Origin: Sciurus carolinensis
Lineage: Eukaryota > Chordata > Mammalia > Rodentia > Sciuridae
Length of the DNA stretch: 64,000 nt
NCBI RefSeq assembly: GCF_902686445.1
Contig: NC_062223.1
Location: 61,811,498 to 61,875,497, forward strand
Direction: 5' to 3'
Positions 37,147 to 48,904 of this stretch are shown piece after piece (the first letter of the stretch is position 1; each line of letters opens with the position of its first letter). The position numbers and the translations under genes were made by a program. Below the pieces are notes generated by a model. It saw only the letters and a program-made list of their open reading frames with translations, had not been told where the DNA came from and ran no database searches.

Positions 37147-37149
37147 TTA

Positions 37150-37162
37150 TGGTGCCAAAACC
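37150..37162 (+). promoter_or_regulatory. ERV primer-binding-site-like sequence
   Basis: TGGTGCCAAAACC follows the LTR end by three bases. It fits the TGGTGCCRAAACC start seen in some class I ERVs. The following internal sequence is short and not recognisable as coding. Confidence 0.5.
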
Positions 37163-38865
37163 ATTTAGGTTCTTTCTGCTTACAGAAAGGAAGGCCACCA
37201 GCACTTCCAAGAATTCCACAAAGCCATCAGACTTAGTGCCAAGAGATGGACAAGGAAATGACTTCACTGGGCAAGTTCTTAGAGAAAGTGAAGACATCCT
37301 CTGGTCACTGAGTCAGAACTCCCAACATGGATGGAGTAATGTGGGCTTCATGAGGAGTAACCCTAGAGAAAGAGATGCTGACCACCATTGCCCAGGCCAC
37401 TTTCTTCCTCTTGGATAGTGTGACATCCCAGTGAGAGCACCTTCTTCTTTTCTGTAACTCCATCTCTATTACTTTATGAAGAACCTATAGGGGAAAGCTC
37501 CGTGTCACTCCCAAACACTAGAACCTTAGAAACGATGCTAGAAAATTGGATTAAAATTGTCTTCTACAGGTGAGAAAGATTGAATGAGATTTTAAGGCAA
37601 GAACTTCACTTCCCTTGCCTGCTAGCTGGACCTTTAAAACATCTTATTCAAAATTTCGAGATTTTCTCCAAAGACCTCCATACAAAAGTACAACTGAAAC
37701 GAGGCAATGAGATTACCCCAGATGGGTTCATGTGTTGAATTCTTGAAGCAAACCATCTAAATGGAACTCCCCAGATCGGCTTTGAACTTCAGAATTACTT
37801 TAGTGATTTAGTTCATTATTAACTGGGAGCAGGAGAGCTGCCAAGTATGCTTGCAAAATGGGACTGAAAATCTTCCCTGAGGGCAGAATCCTGAAGGGCC
37901 TCACGGGCCTGCAGTGTGACTTGCATATCCAGCCATCATCCAAGGTCCCCATGGTCTGAACCAAAGTGAGAATTGTGTCTTTTGTCATTGTTGATGGTGG
38001 AAAATGCCTGCAGTGGGACCAATTTGGTCTCAGGATAGAAAAGAGAATTGCCATGGAATTTAAAGAAAATACCATGTTAACCATGTAAGTAAACTGACAA
38101 GATTCTTATTTTTGCATGATGCCAAAATTTGAAACTAAGCACATAACCCTTTATGGATTTTTCTGTGGATTTCTATTTGGACTTCACACAGTTTTCTTTG
38201 ATGTCTCAAATCTCAGGCTCTGTCTCTCTCTCACACACACACATTAATATATAAGTATTCTATAATTTCTGTTATACCAATCACATAGAGCCCCCAAAGT
38301 CTATATAAGAATCTGGATAAAAAATCACAGTGAAGGAGACAATAAGATTATGGGCATAAATAGAATCTCTACAAAAGGATCATTGGAAAACTCTAACAAA
38401 AAGATATTTTAAAGCAATTGTTCCCAAGGCTGTTAGTGCTTTAAAAATGGAACATCCATTTTGTGTATACATCCACTTTGATTTGTCTTTGATGCTTCAC
38501 TTTGAAACTAGAATAGGGAATAGCTGTTTTAGAGATTGTCCTGATATTTATCAGGAATCGCACAGGATTTCTATTTTTATTATGTTTCATTTTTATTCCT
38601 GTTCTCTTTCTCCCTGAAATAATTTTCATGTTTATTACTAAAATTTTAAGGAGAGACTGAAAATTGTGTATCTGTGCCTGTAGGTTAATTAAAATGTAAG
38701 CTATTTTTTTCAGATAAAGAGAAAGTTTGAAATTTTCCAAAGTGTTATACTTCTACTACACTTTTACTTCTAAAATCGCACATGGTATTTGAGTTTATGT
38801 GTACATAAATCCAATAAAATATATGTGTACCAAGTGGGACAATCATGGTTTTGATCAAATTCTCA
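37163..38865. other. Unassigned; ERV leader remnant then unique sequence
   Basis: The first 250 bp may be a decayed ERV leader. About 37790-38090 is complex single-copy-looking sequence with a CATTGTTGATGG word and no repeat signature. The rest is AT-rich. Confidence 0.4.
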
Positions 38866-38869
38866 TTTT

Positions 38870-39025
38870 TGTTATTAGTTACATGACCTTGTGCAAGACA
38901 TGGTCTCTCGAAACCTCAGTTTCCTTACTTGTTAAAAGAGATCACTAAGTGCTTGGCGGGACTGTTTTAGAAATGTAGTGAGGTGGTGCATGCACAGTGC
39001 CTAGCCCATGGCAGGTACTCAAACC
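38870..39025 (+). mobile_element. MIR SINE
   Basis: ACATGACCTTGTGCAAGACA, CCTCAGTTTCCTTACTTG and CACAGTGCCTAGCCCATGGC fit the MIR core and tail. Confidence 0.75.
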
Positions 39026-39259
39026 TGGGAGCTATGGTGGCAGTAACTTATTTCTCCGATTAAGGTCCCAGATCTTCCAAACACTTGCTCTGTTCTAAGG
39101 CATTCCTCTTTAGTCTTAAGTGCAGGATGTCAAGATGGCTCAATATGATCTCTAAATCCCTTGCAGGGTTACTAATCTGTTCCTAATACACTGTGGTCTA
39201 CATTTGAAGTCAGTCACGTAGAACCAGGCAAGCTGAAGAGATGCAAAAGTTGAACTTGG

Positions 39260-39440
39260 TTGACTTTAACTGTAGCCACCCAGCACTCTTCTAAAGCTTT
39301 TCCAAGTATTAACACATTTAATCCTGATGGCAAGTCCATGATTAAGCCATGATTATTATCCCATTTTACAGATGAGACAGCTGAGGCCCAGTGAGGTATG
39401 TATTCTACCCAAGACCACACAGTAAGTGGTAGAACCAAAA
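39260..39440 (-). mobile_element. MIR SINE
   Basis: ACACATTTAATCCTGATGGC, CCCATTTTACAGATGAGAC and AGCTGAGGCCCAGTGAGGT are a clear reverse MIR. Confidence 0.85.
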
Positions 39441-39719
39441 TAGTCTGCAGTTTTAACCATGATGCTTTACAGCTTTTCTGAGGGGGTTGGCCTACCTGAC
39501 ACTAATTCATCACCTTCTAGTCTAAAACAGAGGTGATTCCAGTACTTGCTAATTTTTATTTTTCTTCCTAAGCCTAGACCATCCTCTCACATGTTTGCTG
39601 GAGGATGATGGCTTTACAAAGATTTAGAGCCAAAGTTACCTTCCAGTGTCTGGTGCTAGGTTCCTGCTTTCTCCCAAACTAGCACCTGAAGTCAGAGAGA
39701 TGTGGTTTCTCTCCCTACA

Positions 39720-39905
39720 TCTACATGAACAGTTTGATTTCAGTAATGCTACTTACCCTCCCTAAGTCCCAATTTCCCCATCCATAATGGAGTATATAAG
39801 TGGAAATATTACTGATAGCACCTGATTTGTAAATGTGAGAATGAGGGGAAATATGTGACTATGTGCAGGAGGCACTAAGTAAATAGGATCAGCCTTGGTT
39901 CTATT
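39720..39905 (+). mobile_element. MIR SINE
   Basis: CTTACCCTCCCTAAGTCCCA, ATTTCCCCATCCATAATGG and CAGGAGGCACTAAGTAAATA fit MIR. Its 3' end is the part copied in inverted form to 40781-40846. Confidence 0.65.
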
Positions 39906-39912
39906 CTTTGAA
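39847..39912 (+). repeat. 66-bp inverted duplication, arm A
   Basis: The reverse complement matches 40781-40846 at 62 of 66 positions with no gaps. The arm overlaps the tail of an old MIR, but the similarity to its partner is far above that expected of two ancient MIR copies. The similarity stops sharply at both ends. Confidence 0.8.
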
Positions 39913-40780
39913 ACAAACTTCAAAAAATGGAGTCACTGAGCTAAAGACCAGATGCTTCAGCTCTACCTTGTTCTGCATCCTGGAATGGGATGCTTTCCCC
40001 AGGGTCTCTGTTATTACTTCCTGTCTAGAGCATTCCAGAAGGCCAGAAGCTGCTCAAGTTTGTAATCCATTCTCTAAGGCTACTATAAAGATGGTGGGAA
40101 TCTGAGGGTCTCACCAGCTAGGCTGAGTGCTGTCAGACTATTGACTCTGTATTTCATAGACTGGGGAAGGAGGAAAGGACATTTTCCACCTTCTATGGAT
40201 TTTAATTGGAAATTCTATGCCGAGCTTAATGTTATCCTTTCATTTCTTTTTAAACTTCCTTTTTCAAAAATTCTACCTTTTTGAATAACATTATTTTATA
40301 AAAAAAAAAAAAAAGACCCTTCAAGTCTCGCCCGAAGTTCTTCATTCTGTATCCAACTCCCTTTTCTTGCTCCTCTTCTTTGGCTTCTTAATAGTCTCCT
40401 TATGTGTAACATCATATCTCCACACTATGAATCTGTAGGCGTTACAAAGACAGCATGGAAGGGACGGTAATTATTCTGAGGCTTAATATAGCCAGAGACA
40501 AGACATGACGAAGCCACAGTTCCTTTGAGGACAGGATCCTCTCCTGGAGGACCTTACAGTGAATGCTTACGTGGTACCATTTGCGTCCCAGTGCCTTTGA
40601 GTAGGCTCTCAGTTCTCAGTCTTAGATCTTCCTCCCTTACTCTTTATCACAACTTTATTAGAAATTAGACTTATACGCCTACTTCTCCCAGCCTTCCTTA
40701 CCCAACCAGAAAAATTCAAAGGGCATTGAACATTGTCATTAAGCAAGAAATATGTTTTCTTTCATCTGGTACAATGAAAA

Positions 40781-40846
40781 TTCAAAGAATGGAACCAAGG
40801 CTGATCCTATTTACTCAGTGCCTCCTGCACATAGTCATGTATTTCC
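40781..40846 (-). repeat. 66-bp inverted duplication, arm B
   Basis: This is the inverted partner of 39847-39912, 868 bp away. Shared core words include GAACCAAGGCTGATCC and AGTGCCTCCTGCACATAG. No MIR continues around this copy, which suggests arm B is the derived one. Confidence 0.8.
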
Positions 40847-40849
40847 TTT

Positions 40850-41675
40850 GGCTTTTATACTCTTGTCCTTTGAAGTTAGAATTTGGTGATAATTGTCCCT
40901 TCAACCATCATCCTACTAACACATGCAAACACTGATGATCAGGCTGTACCAGAACTGGTGGCTGGCATGACTGGAGACAATGAAGTGTGGGAAGCGGAGG
41001 GAAAATGGTGTATGTTCTGTTTGAGATTCTTCATTTTGATGGGAGTGTTGACTGAGTTGGTAAATGAGGGCTAAGGGATCCAGATGCACCCAGCTCCATT
41101 CTCTACTCTCCTCTGTCCTGCTCTCTCCTCAAAGGTCTGATTTCTGTGGACTCCATCACTATGGTTCCCTCTGCAAAGTACTTGCTTGCCATGGAAAGCA
41201 CTGGCAGGAGATCAGAAAGTAGGAAGAGAGTATCCAGGTATCTGTCCTTGTGCCTCTCTGCCCAGGTTCCATGTCTCTGGCAGTGGCTGAGTTACTATAG
41301 TTCCCACTGCAGGTCCTCTGTTACCCCAGGTCTCAGTGAACTTTGGTGACACTGTTATATCACTTGACCATTCTGCCCAAGGTTGGTAAGAGCTCACCTT
41401 TGTTGTCAATCTCTTGGTGTCAGCATTCCTCAATAACTCCACTGCCTAGAAGTCTCCTAGTAGTTTCTTTACTAATGCTTTGTGATTTGAACAATTAAGT
41501 TGTTTACTACCAGGACCCTGACCAATATGCATATGCCCACATCACAAGTGCTACAATGTGGAGATTTTACATGTATGTGTTTATATACAAATATACATAT
41601 ATTTCCCAAAGAGCTGCTCTTCTCCTTTAGTCTCTTCCAGTTCTGTATTACTGACCAACTAGACTGGTATACCTA
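40850..41675. other. Unassigned intergenic sequence
   Basis: Nothing recognised. Confidence 0.45.
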
Positions 41676-41679
41676 ATGG

Positions 41680-41800
41680 GCAGAGCTTTGAACTTTGACC
41701 TAAGAGGCTGTTTGAGTTCTCTTTCTGCGTGCTTCTGGGAGAATCACTTGCTTCCTCTCAACACAATCAGTTTCAACTATAAGATGAAGAGTTAACAAGA
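41680..41800 (+). mobile_element. MIR fragment
   Basis: GAGCTTTGAACTTTGACC, CTTCTGGGAGAATCACTTGC and TTTCAACTATAAGATGAAG fit MIR weakly. Confidence 0.5.
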
Positions 41801-41814
41801 TCAGTGAAGGTTCA

Positions 41815-42580
<766 letters not shown>

Positions 42581-42584
42581 AAAA

Positions 42585-42700
42585 GTGGGAGTTTGGATAA
42601 GGTCAGAAGACCTTGGTTTGAATCTAGGATCTGCCATTTACTTTTTACTTCAGCTCCACTGTCTCATCTGTAGATGAGTTTTCCTCCATTTCTGTAAAAA
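42585..42700 (+). mobile_element. MIR fragment
   Basis: CCTTGGTTTGAATCTAGG, ATCTGCCATTTACTTTTTAC and GTCTCATCTGTAGATGAG fit MIR. Confidence 0.65.
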
Positions 42701-42724
42701 AACCCATTTCTATGTAGGGCTTCA

Positions 42725-42910
42725 GAGCAAAGACTGTGGCAATAGATATTGCTAGGTTCAGATTCTAGCACTATTTATTAGCTAATGACCTTGGGCAAGT
42801 GATTTAACAATGTGATCACATACAGTGTATTTGAATAGACTATTTCGTAACCAGGTGATCAGTATGAGGAATAAATGAGAGGACACATGTCAGATACTAA
42901 GCCCAGGTCA
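42725..42910 (+). mobile_element. MIR SINE
   Basis: GAGCAAAGACTGTGGCAATA, GGTTCAGATTCTAGCAC and ATGACCTTGGGCAAGTGATT fit MIR. Confidence 0.75.
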
Positions 42911-42914
42911 TGAT

Positions 42915-43549
42915 ACATTAGGTTAATTCACTTAGACTAGTAACAGGGAATTCAAGAAATGTTTCCTGAATTGCATAAAATCATATCATAATATGAATGC
43001 ATTAATTTTTTCAGAAGGATTCACAAATTTTTGTGATAATTTCAAGCTGTGATAGTGGGAAATTGGCTCTCCGAAGAAATCAAAAACTCTTGTTTGCAGC
43101 ACCTGTCTATTTCTGTGGTGTAAATATGCGCCCACAGACAGTTTCAGGATATCAACGAGAGTTCACTGGACATGGAGTTAAGAAGAAATTCTCACAATTG
43201 TCCTTTGTGAGTTCCAGTATGAGCCAGCTCCAGCACAGCCTGCTTTCAAGAATCCTTCTGAAGAGGGATTAGTCAATAAGCCTCATCTCAAGATTCTATT
43301 CAGCAGGAAGTGAGACGAGGTTATACAAGAGCAGGGAAGCAAAGGAACCCAAGTTTCTGGTGACTTGGGAAATAATTTTTCAAGTCATTCTGATTTCTCA
43401 TTAAATCACTCAGAACACTTACCTCACCTATGAAATCCAAACAATTCTCTGTGCACTTTTAATATTTGGAAAGGTTATTGTGGCATGAAACCTTGGGAAG
43501 TAAGAATTAGGTTAAGAAACAATGTAATAAGAAAAAAAATTTAAGACAC
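42915..43549. other. Sequence just downstream of INSC
   Basis: AT-rich, no repeat or gene recognised; probably the transcription termination zone of INSC. Confidence 0.45.
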
Positions 43550-44015
43550 AATTTGTATAATTTCTTTTATTAAAGAAGAAAACTTTCTTTCCAGTATATT
43601 CTGCCCAAATGTGAAATTCATTTTTAATGTTTAGAAAGAGCAAACAAAACTGCTGGGCAGTTAAAATACTCCGGTTCCAAAGTTTAAAAAATCAGGCAAG
43701 ATTATAAAGCGAGAGCAGAGAAAACAGATAAAGTGAATCACCCATGACAATCTGTCACGTTAGCTGTTGTGCATTTCAACATCTGCAACTTAAAAGCCAC
43801 AGAAGTCAAAAGATAAAAACAAAAACCAATTCCCAAGGACCACCTACTGTTTGATGATGTTGCTAGAAGGTTTCGCCTTCCGTCTATTTCATGTAAAAAA
43901 TAAATTAGGTATAAATAAGGAGGTGAGGAGAGCTGTCACGTACTCAGGTGCGTTCGCAGGTGTGTACTTGGAGCTGCGTGAGGATGGGGTGAATGCCTCT
44001 CCTCTGGAACGCTGG
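43550..44015 (-). other. INSC: INSC 3' untranslated region (predicted)
   Basis: About 465 bp run from the stop codon to a predicted cleavage point near 43550. No other AATAAA on the minus strand was seen before 43566-43571. The region is AT-rich towards its 3' end and holds no recognised transposon. The exact end is inferred from the poly(A) signal and the T-rich downstream sequence, not from transcripts. Confidence 0.6.
43566..43571 (-). terminator. INSC poly(A) signal AATAAA
   Basis: The plus strand reads TTTATT, so the transcript carries a canonical AATAAA. It is followed by ATTGTGTCTT and then a run of eight T's, a plausible GU/U-rich downstream element. It lies about 445 bp after the stop codon. 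Confidence 0.6.
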
Positions 44016-44144
44016 CTACACAAAACTCTCCTCCATGTTGCTGCAGAGTAAAAAGGAGTCCACAAGTCGGGGCTGGACCAACTGCTGGAAGTCGGAGTCC
44101 TGGAGGCCTTCGGGGCAGACCCCAGCCAACCGACGCAGGGCAGC
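44016..44144 (-). CDS. INSC: INSC last coding exon with stop codon
   Basis: The exon encodes 42 residues and a TAG stop at 44016-44018. It begins AALRRLAGVCPEGLQDSD, continues FQQLVQPRLVDSFLL and ends CSNMEESFV. The acceptor is TCTCCTCCCCAG/GCTGCC. The final residues S-F-V fit a class I PDZ-ligand pattern (S/T-x-V); that it binds a PDZ domain is inference, although PAR3, a known partner, has PDZ domains. The last intron upstream is 4968 bp and carries a B1-dID insertion and a long purine-rich tract. Plus-strand open frames over this exon are shadows. Confidence 0.96.
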   Translation of the reverse strand, partial: AALRRLAGVCPEGLQDSDFQQLVQPRLVDSFLLCSNMEESFV

Positions 44145-44423
44145 CTGGGGAGGAGACAGATGACACAGGTCACATAGGGCCCTGGTCAGGGGCCTGTACT
44201 TCCTTCAGTTGCCCTGCGAGATGTGTTGCAGGAAGTGGCACATTTAACAGACCATCTGACCTGATCGTCTTGGCCATCTTGCTCCTTAGTGACTATTCTG
44301 TAATTTGGTCACCAAAATGTCCTTATCACAGGATCACTTGGTTTCATTTTTATCTTGGGCATTAAGGAAGATGTCATCTTAAAAACTCAATGATCTTAAT
44401 AATGGTCCTTTCATCTTGGTTTT

Positions 44424-44653
44424 TCTTTTCTTCTTTTCTTTCTTTTTTTTTTTTTTTCCAGTCCTGAGGATTGAACCCAGGGGTGTTTAACCAATGAGCC
44501 ATATTCTTAACCCTTTTTTATTTTTATTTTGAGACAGGGTCTTGCTAAGTTGCTTATGGCCTCATTAAGTTGCTGAGACTGGCCTCAAACTTGTGATTCT
44601 TCTACTTCAGTCTCCCGAGCCACTGGGATTATAGGTGTGCTCTACCACCTGGC
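44424..44653 (-). mobile_element. B1-dID dimeric SINE in last INSC intron
   Basis: The reverse orientation is visible as a T-rich start, TCCTGAGGATTGAACCCAGG (ID half), then TTGAGACAGGGTCTTGC and GGGATTATAGGTGTGC (B1 half). The target duplication TCATCTTGGTTTT occurs at 44411-44423 and 44654-44666. It is in sense orientation relative to INSC. Confidence 0.92.
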
Positions 44654-45064
44654 TCATCTTGGTTTTCAATCATCTTAAGAAACTTGTTATTTTAAAGATC
44701 TGGCATATGCCAGTTCCAAAGTCTTCTTTCTAGGGACTGGAACTGTTAGCAGTATCACTGGAATTATATTATTGCTCCCAGGTCCCCTAGTATCTTAGAG
44801 CAATAAGGACTATCCATTTACCCATAAATATGGCAAGGTGTTATACAAAACACTATGGGAGGGGAAGCAAGAGGAAAGAGAGGGAGAACACTGAGTCAAA
44901 GTCAATAGAGATTCTGCCACTGAGAAATTCAAGTTCAGCAGGTGGGATGAACTGCTTCCTGCCCTGCTGAGCACTGGATATGTGACCCCTGCTTGATGTA
45001 CATTGCTCATACACTTCTTGTGACACAAAGTCCCTCCCTGCTTTCAAAGCCAGCGGATACATCC

Positions 45065-45275
45065 ATTCTTGTCACCTCCCACCCCGTGAAGCCTTCTCTG
45101 ATTACCTTGAAGCAGAGAAATTCTGCCCTCCTCTCTGCACCCAGAGCACCTGGGCTGACCTCAGCCCTCTCCACATAATCAGAACTGACTTTTAGGGTGT
45201 TTACCTCCCACACTAGACTCTAAGCTCCTCAAGGACAGAGATCTTGTTTCATATTTCTCTGTATATTTACGCAGC
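45065..45275 (+). mobile_element. L2 3' end
   Basis: CGTGAAGCCTTCTCTGATTA, ACTAGACTCTAAGCTCCTCA and AGGACAGAGATCTTGTTTC are in L2 order. Last INSC intron. Confidence 0.75.
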
Positions 45276-45717
45276 GATACATCTCTCTGTATCTAAGCAT
45301 GAAGCCCAGGGTTGCCACCTGTTTGCCAAGAAATGAACAACTGAGCTCCTTTAAAACTGACCTGAAACTGTGGTTGAGAAATCAGGGAAAAGAGGGAAAA
45401 GAAAGGATGATCTGAGCTGGTGTTGGGGGTCACAGATGTTGTCAAGTTCAAATCAGATCACACACAGGGTCTGAGTAACTAGTAACAGGAAGTAAGCTCC
45501 CCAGGCTAGTGAGTTCTGCCTCTCCTGGGGTCTAACCCACCCCAAAGGCTAAAGAGGCTAAACTCCAGAGACCTTTTTGATTCCTCCTGGCTCCAACTGA
45601 GGGAAATAATCCCATTGTCCCTAAGGCGGGAAAACAGAAGCAGGAAGTGTTCTGCAGATGCGGCTCTGAGGGCAGCCATGCATTTTGCATCATCAGGGGT
45701 AAGAATAAAGTAGAGCA

Positions 45718-46090
45718 GAGGGAGACCAAAAGAGAAAAAAAAAAAAGAAAAGAAAAAACAAAGAAAGAGAGAAAATGCACACATCAATAGAACACATGAG
45801 ATAGAACAGTAGAGAGACAGAATAAAAAAGGGTCGATAACAGAGATCAGAACAAGAAGGAGACATTGGCATGGAGACAGATGAACTTGGTGAAGGAAAAG
45901 GGAGGGGACTGAAAGGGTGATGAAGAGAGAAGAGAAACAGTGACACAGAGAATGGGAGACCTTGGAGGTGATAGGAGAGAGGCAGGAGGTGAAGAGGCAG
46001 AGAGGAAAGGGAAGAAGTAGAGAAGGGGAGAGAGGGTGGAGAAGAAAAAGAAGGGAAGGTCTGAAGAATGAGAATGCTAGAAGAGGAGGC
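45718..46090 (+). repeat. Long purine-rich tract in last INSC intron
   Basis: About 370 bp dominated by A and G on the plus strand (polypyrimidine on the INSC-sense strand). It starts with an A-rich run near 45736 and includes GAGGAAAGGGAAGAAG and GGAGAAGAAAAAGAAGGG. Open frames of 146-161 codons here are composition effects. Confidence 0.85.
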
Positions 46091-46985
46091 AACCCCAGAG
46101 AGGGAAGGAAAGGAAAAACCAAACCAAGGCTAAGATGGACAGAAAACAGGCACCCACATCTCCCCAGGGTCCCCAGAAAGTCTACAGGAAGCAAACCCCT
46201 GGCCCACACAGCATCCAGCACCTCAGAGGACCCAGCACCCTGCCCAAGCATTTCTCTCAGCCTCTGCTTTCCCAGGAGGGTTAATGGCCAGTCATCGCAG
46301 AATCTCAGTCACAGACAGCCTGAAAACACCCAAGTATTCCACAAACCCAGCAGCCTGCTGACAGCTGCTTCATTAAGGAAAAATCAATTCTGTTCTCGAG
46401 AGGCGAAATGCCCTGTCACTGTCCCAGACACAGGAAACAATGACTGAAATTTACTCCCTCCACCTGAACAGCCTTCAAAACTGGAAAGAAGGCTGGGGGA
46501 GGAGCAGGAAAAGCAGCTTCCGACTCCATCTTCCAGGACAGGATCCAAGGGCACCCATTTCCAGCCAAGGTTGGAACCTCTGGAGTCAAGCCATGGATGC
46601 AACAAACACTGGTGGTTGGGGAAAGAGGAAGGAAAAGTCTACCAATCCCTAAGTCAGACAATAAGCAGTCACCAAACGCATGGTCCTGTAGAAATACAAA
46701 GAGCTAGGAAAAGACCACTCTCCTAAGAAGGTTCCAGACTAGAGAGGGTAGGAATACAAACCCTCCCTCATGAGTCAACAGTGAGACCAGGACCATGAGA
46801 GATGGGGAAGGAAAGCTGGTTGGGGATAAGATGGTCTGGTAAACAAACCAACATCTCCAGAGGCAAATAGGTTTTGTTTAAATTCCAGGAACCTCGAATA
46901 CAGAAAGCAACCTGCCTCAGGTGGGAAAGACAGAATCCAAGAGGAGAGGCCCAGATATGTACTGTGTGCGTCCTGTCTCACCACC
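46091..46985. other. Unassigned part of last INSC intron
   Basis: Between the purine tract and the old repeat at 46990 nothing is recognised. Confidence 0.45.
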
Positions 46986-46989
46986 ACAG

Positions 46990-47290
46990 AGGACCCCTGG
47001 AAAAGTTCACAGAGGAGAGAGATGTAGATCTGAGCCTTGAAGGATGAACAAGATTTCAATAAACAGTTGTAGAGAGGGCATCTGCTTGGGGCAAGAGCCA
47101 GGGCACTGTTCAGGGTACTGTGGCTTGGTAGTTGTGCAGGGCCTGGAGATAGTGGGAAGCCTTCAGGCCCTGGGGCTGAGTAGGTAGACAGTAGCCCTTA
47201 AATAATGGGGAACCATGGAAGCTCTGGGGGTCTCATGGGAGTGTCATGATTGTCAACTGTCATTAGGAAAATTAACTCAGGCAGGGGTGG
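46990..47290 (+). repeat. Ancient interspersed repeat, class not determined
   Basis: AGCCTTGAAGGATGAACAAG, CATCTGCTTGGGGCAAGAGC, AATGGGGAACCATGG and TCATGGGAGTGTCATGATTG recall the same dispersed repeat as at 62810-63150. It lies in the last INSC intron. Confidence 0.4.
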
Positions 47291-48904
47291 ATTAGGGAGC
47301 AGGGGCTCTACCACCTCCCTAATCCAACATCCAGCTCATCCACAAGAACAAATGTAAACCCTTTTCTTCTTGAAAGTCCTTTGAGTGATTAAAGATAGTG
47401 GTCAAACCCTTTTGTGTGCCCTCCTTCAAACCAATAGTAAAAATGACAATAAAAGTAGTAACAAGCTCCGCTGTCAGAAAGGAGCTTCCAAGTACTCTTG
47501 ATGTTCCTAACATGTCCTTGGGGCCTATTCAGTGGAGCAGTAAAGAAGGGATAGTTGGAGTCCATAGTGTTTGCCAGCTATTAATTTTTGCTTACTAGAT
47601 CAAGCAAACTTAAGAGGGCCTATGAACTTGGATGAGAGATAAATCTTCGTTTTCACTAACCTCTAACTGAAACTTAGAGCAACAAACCATAAAGTCTTAA
47701 CCATCTCTGTTCTTGTTCACCAATAGAAGTCACAGATATTTTTATATTCCATTATGGATGGAATATCATTTATAGCCATTGCTAGTCAACATTACAATAC
47801 TTATTCAACCCATTGCTAGAACCTATTTAATGCATTGATTAAAAAGTACACATTAAATGTCACATATTTAAATATTTTAATAATTGTATTAATATAATTG
47901 ATTTTCTTTTTAATTCTATATATTTTATTTTATGCACTTAAAACCCCAATTCTGAGAATAATATTCACCAGACTGCCAAAGGCATGAAAAGCATAAAGAT
48001 TACCCTGTATGTCCCAGAATAAGAGCCACAGAAGAGCAGAGATTTTTGTCTCTTTTTTCCCATAGCTATATCCCCAGGGTCTAAAAGAGTAAATGGCACA
48101 CAAAATTATTCAGTAAATATTTACTGAGTAAAATACATAGCACTTTGACTTACTCAACGTCACATAGCTCATTAATGGTGAGACCAGAACAGGTCTGTCT
48201 AACCGCAATGCCCCGCTGTTTCTATCGTTCTACAGTTGTGCAAAACCCATCAGCAGCTTCCAGAAATGAGCTGGGCTCAGTTTTAAAATGACAGAATGAG
48301 GAGAGGGCTTTACTATGACTCAGCTTGAAAGATCCTTCAAATCATTATGTCTCCTGTGTGTTCACTGAGGACCAAAGATCTGGCACTTTCCTCTGGAGGT
48401 CAGTGGCTCTGTTTATACAATGGCTTCTCTGCTGCTGGATGCTTCCAGCTGGAAGCAACTCTGCTCTGGTATTCATTACAGCCCCACTGAGAGAGGTGTA
48501 TAGACAAAGCACGATGCATTCTCCCTCTGCCACTGCTATTTTATGGTGGGCCCCCTACCATCAGTAGGTTGGATGGGAATCTCCAGAATGTACTCACTCA
48601 GGTTCAGTGTGAAGATCCTAGTGTCTGAGTGAAGTATCCTCCCTGTCCTGTCACGTTCCCTTCCCTCCTATCCCACAAAGGAGAGGGAGCCTCAATGTTG
48701 GAAGAGCTCAGCAAAGGGAAAAAGAAGACTTTTCTCATAGTGGCCACTTTAGAACAGGCCAGAGACATCCGTATCCTGGCTCCCATATCCTGCAGACACC
48801 ATGACATGAGTACCACCACCCAACCTTCTGCCAGCCCACCACTCTGGTTTTGATCTGCCATTAAGTTTCCCCTAAAAAGTCTACTAAAATAGTGGTGGTG
48901 CGAA
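47291..48904. other. Unassigned part of last INSC intron
   Basis: Nothing but the L2 piece at 48030-48125 and AT-rich sequence near 47.9 kb is recognised. Confidence 0.45.
48030..48125 (+). mobile_element. L2 3'-end fragment
   Basis: CAGAGATTTTTGTCTC, TATCCCCAGGGTCT and TTCAGTAAATATTTACTGAG match the L2 end. Last INSC intron. Confidence 0.5.

Noticed and set aside
40301..40315. A-runs (also near 5917-5932 and 7145-7158) as possible ends of processed pseudogenes
   Set aside because: No gene-like or SINE sequence precedes them and no target duplications were seen.
43851..44173. Open frames overlapping the INSC last exon
   Set aside because: They are shadows of the exon and 3' UTR in other frames or on the other strand.
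45506..46447. Open frames of 146-161 codons on both strands
   Set aside because: They are produced by a polypurine/polypyrimidine tract and are low-complexity.
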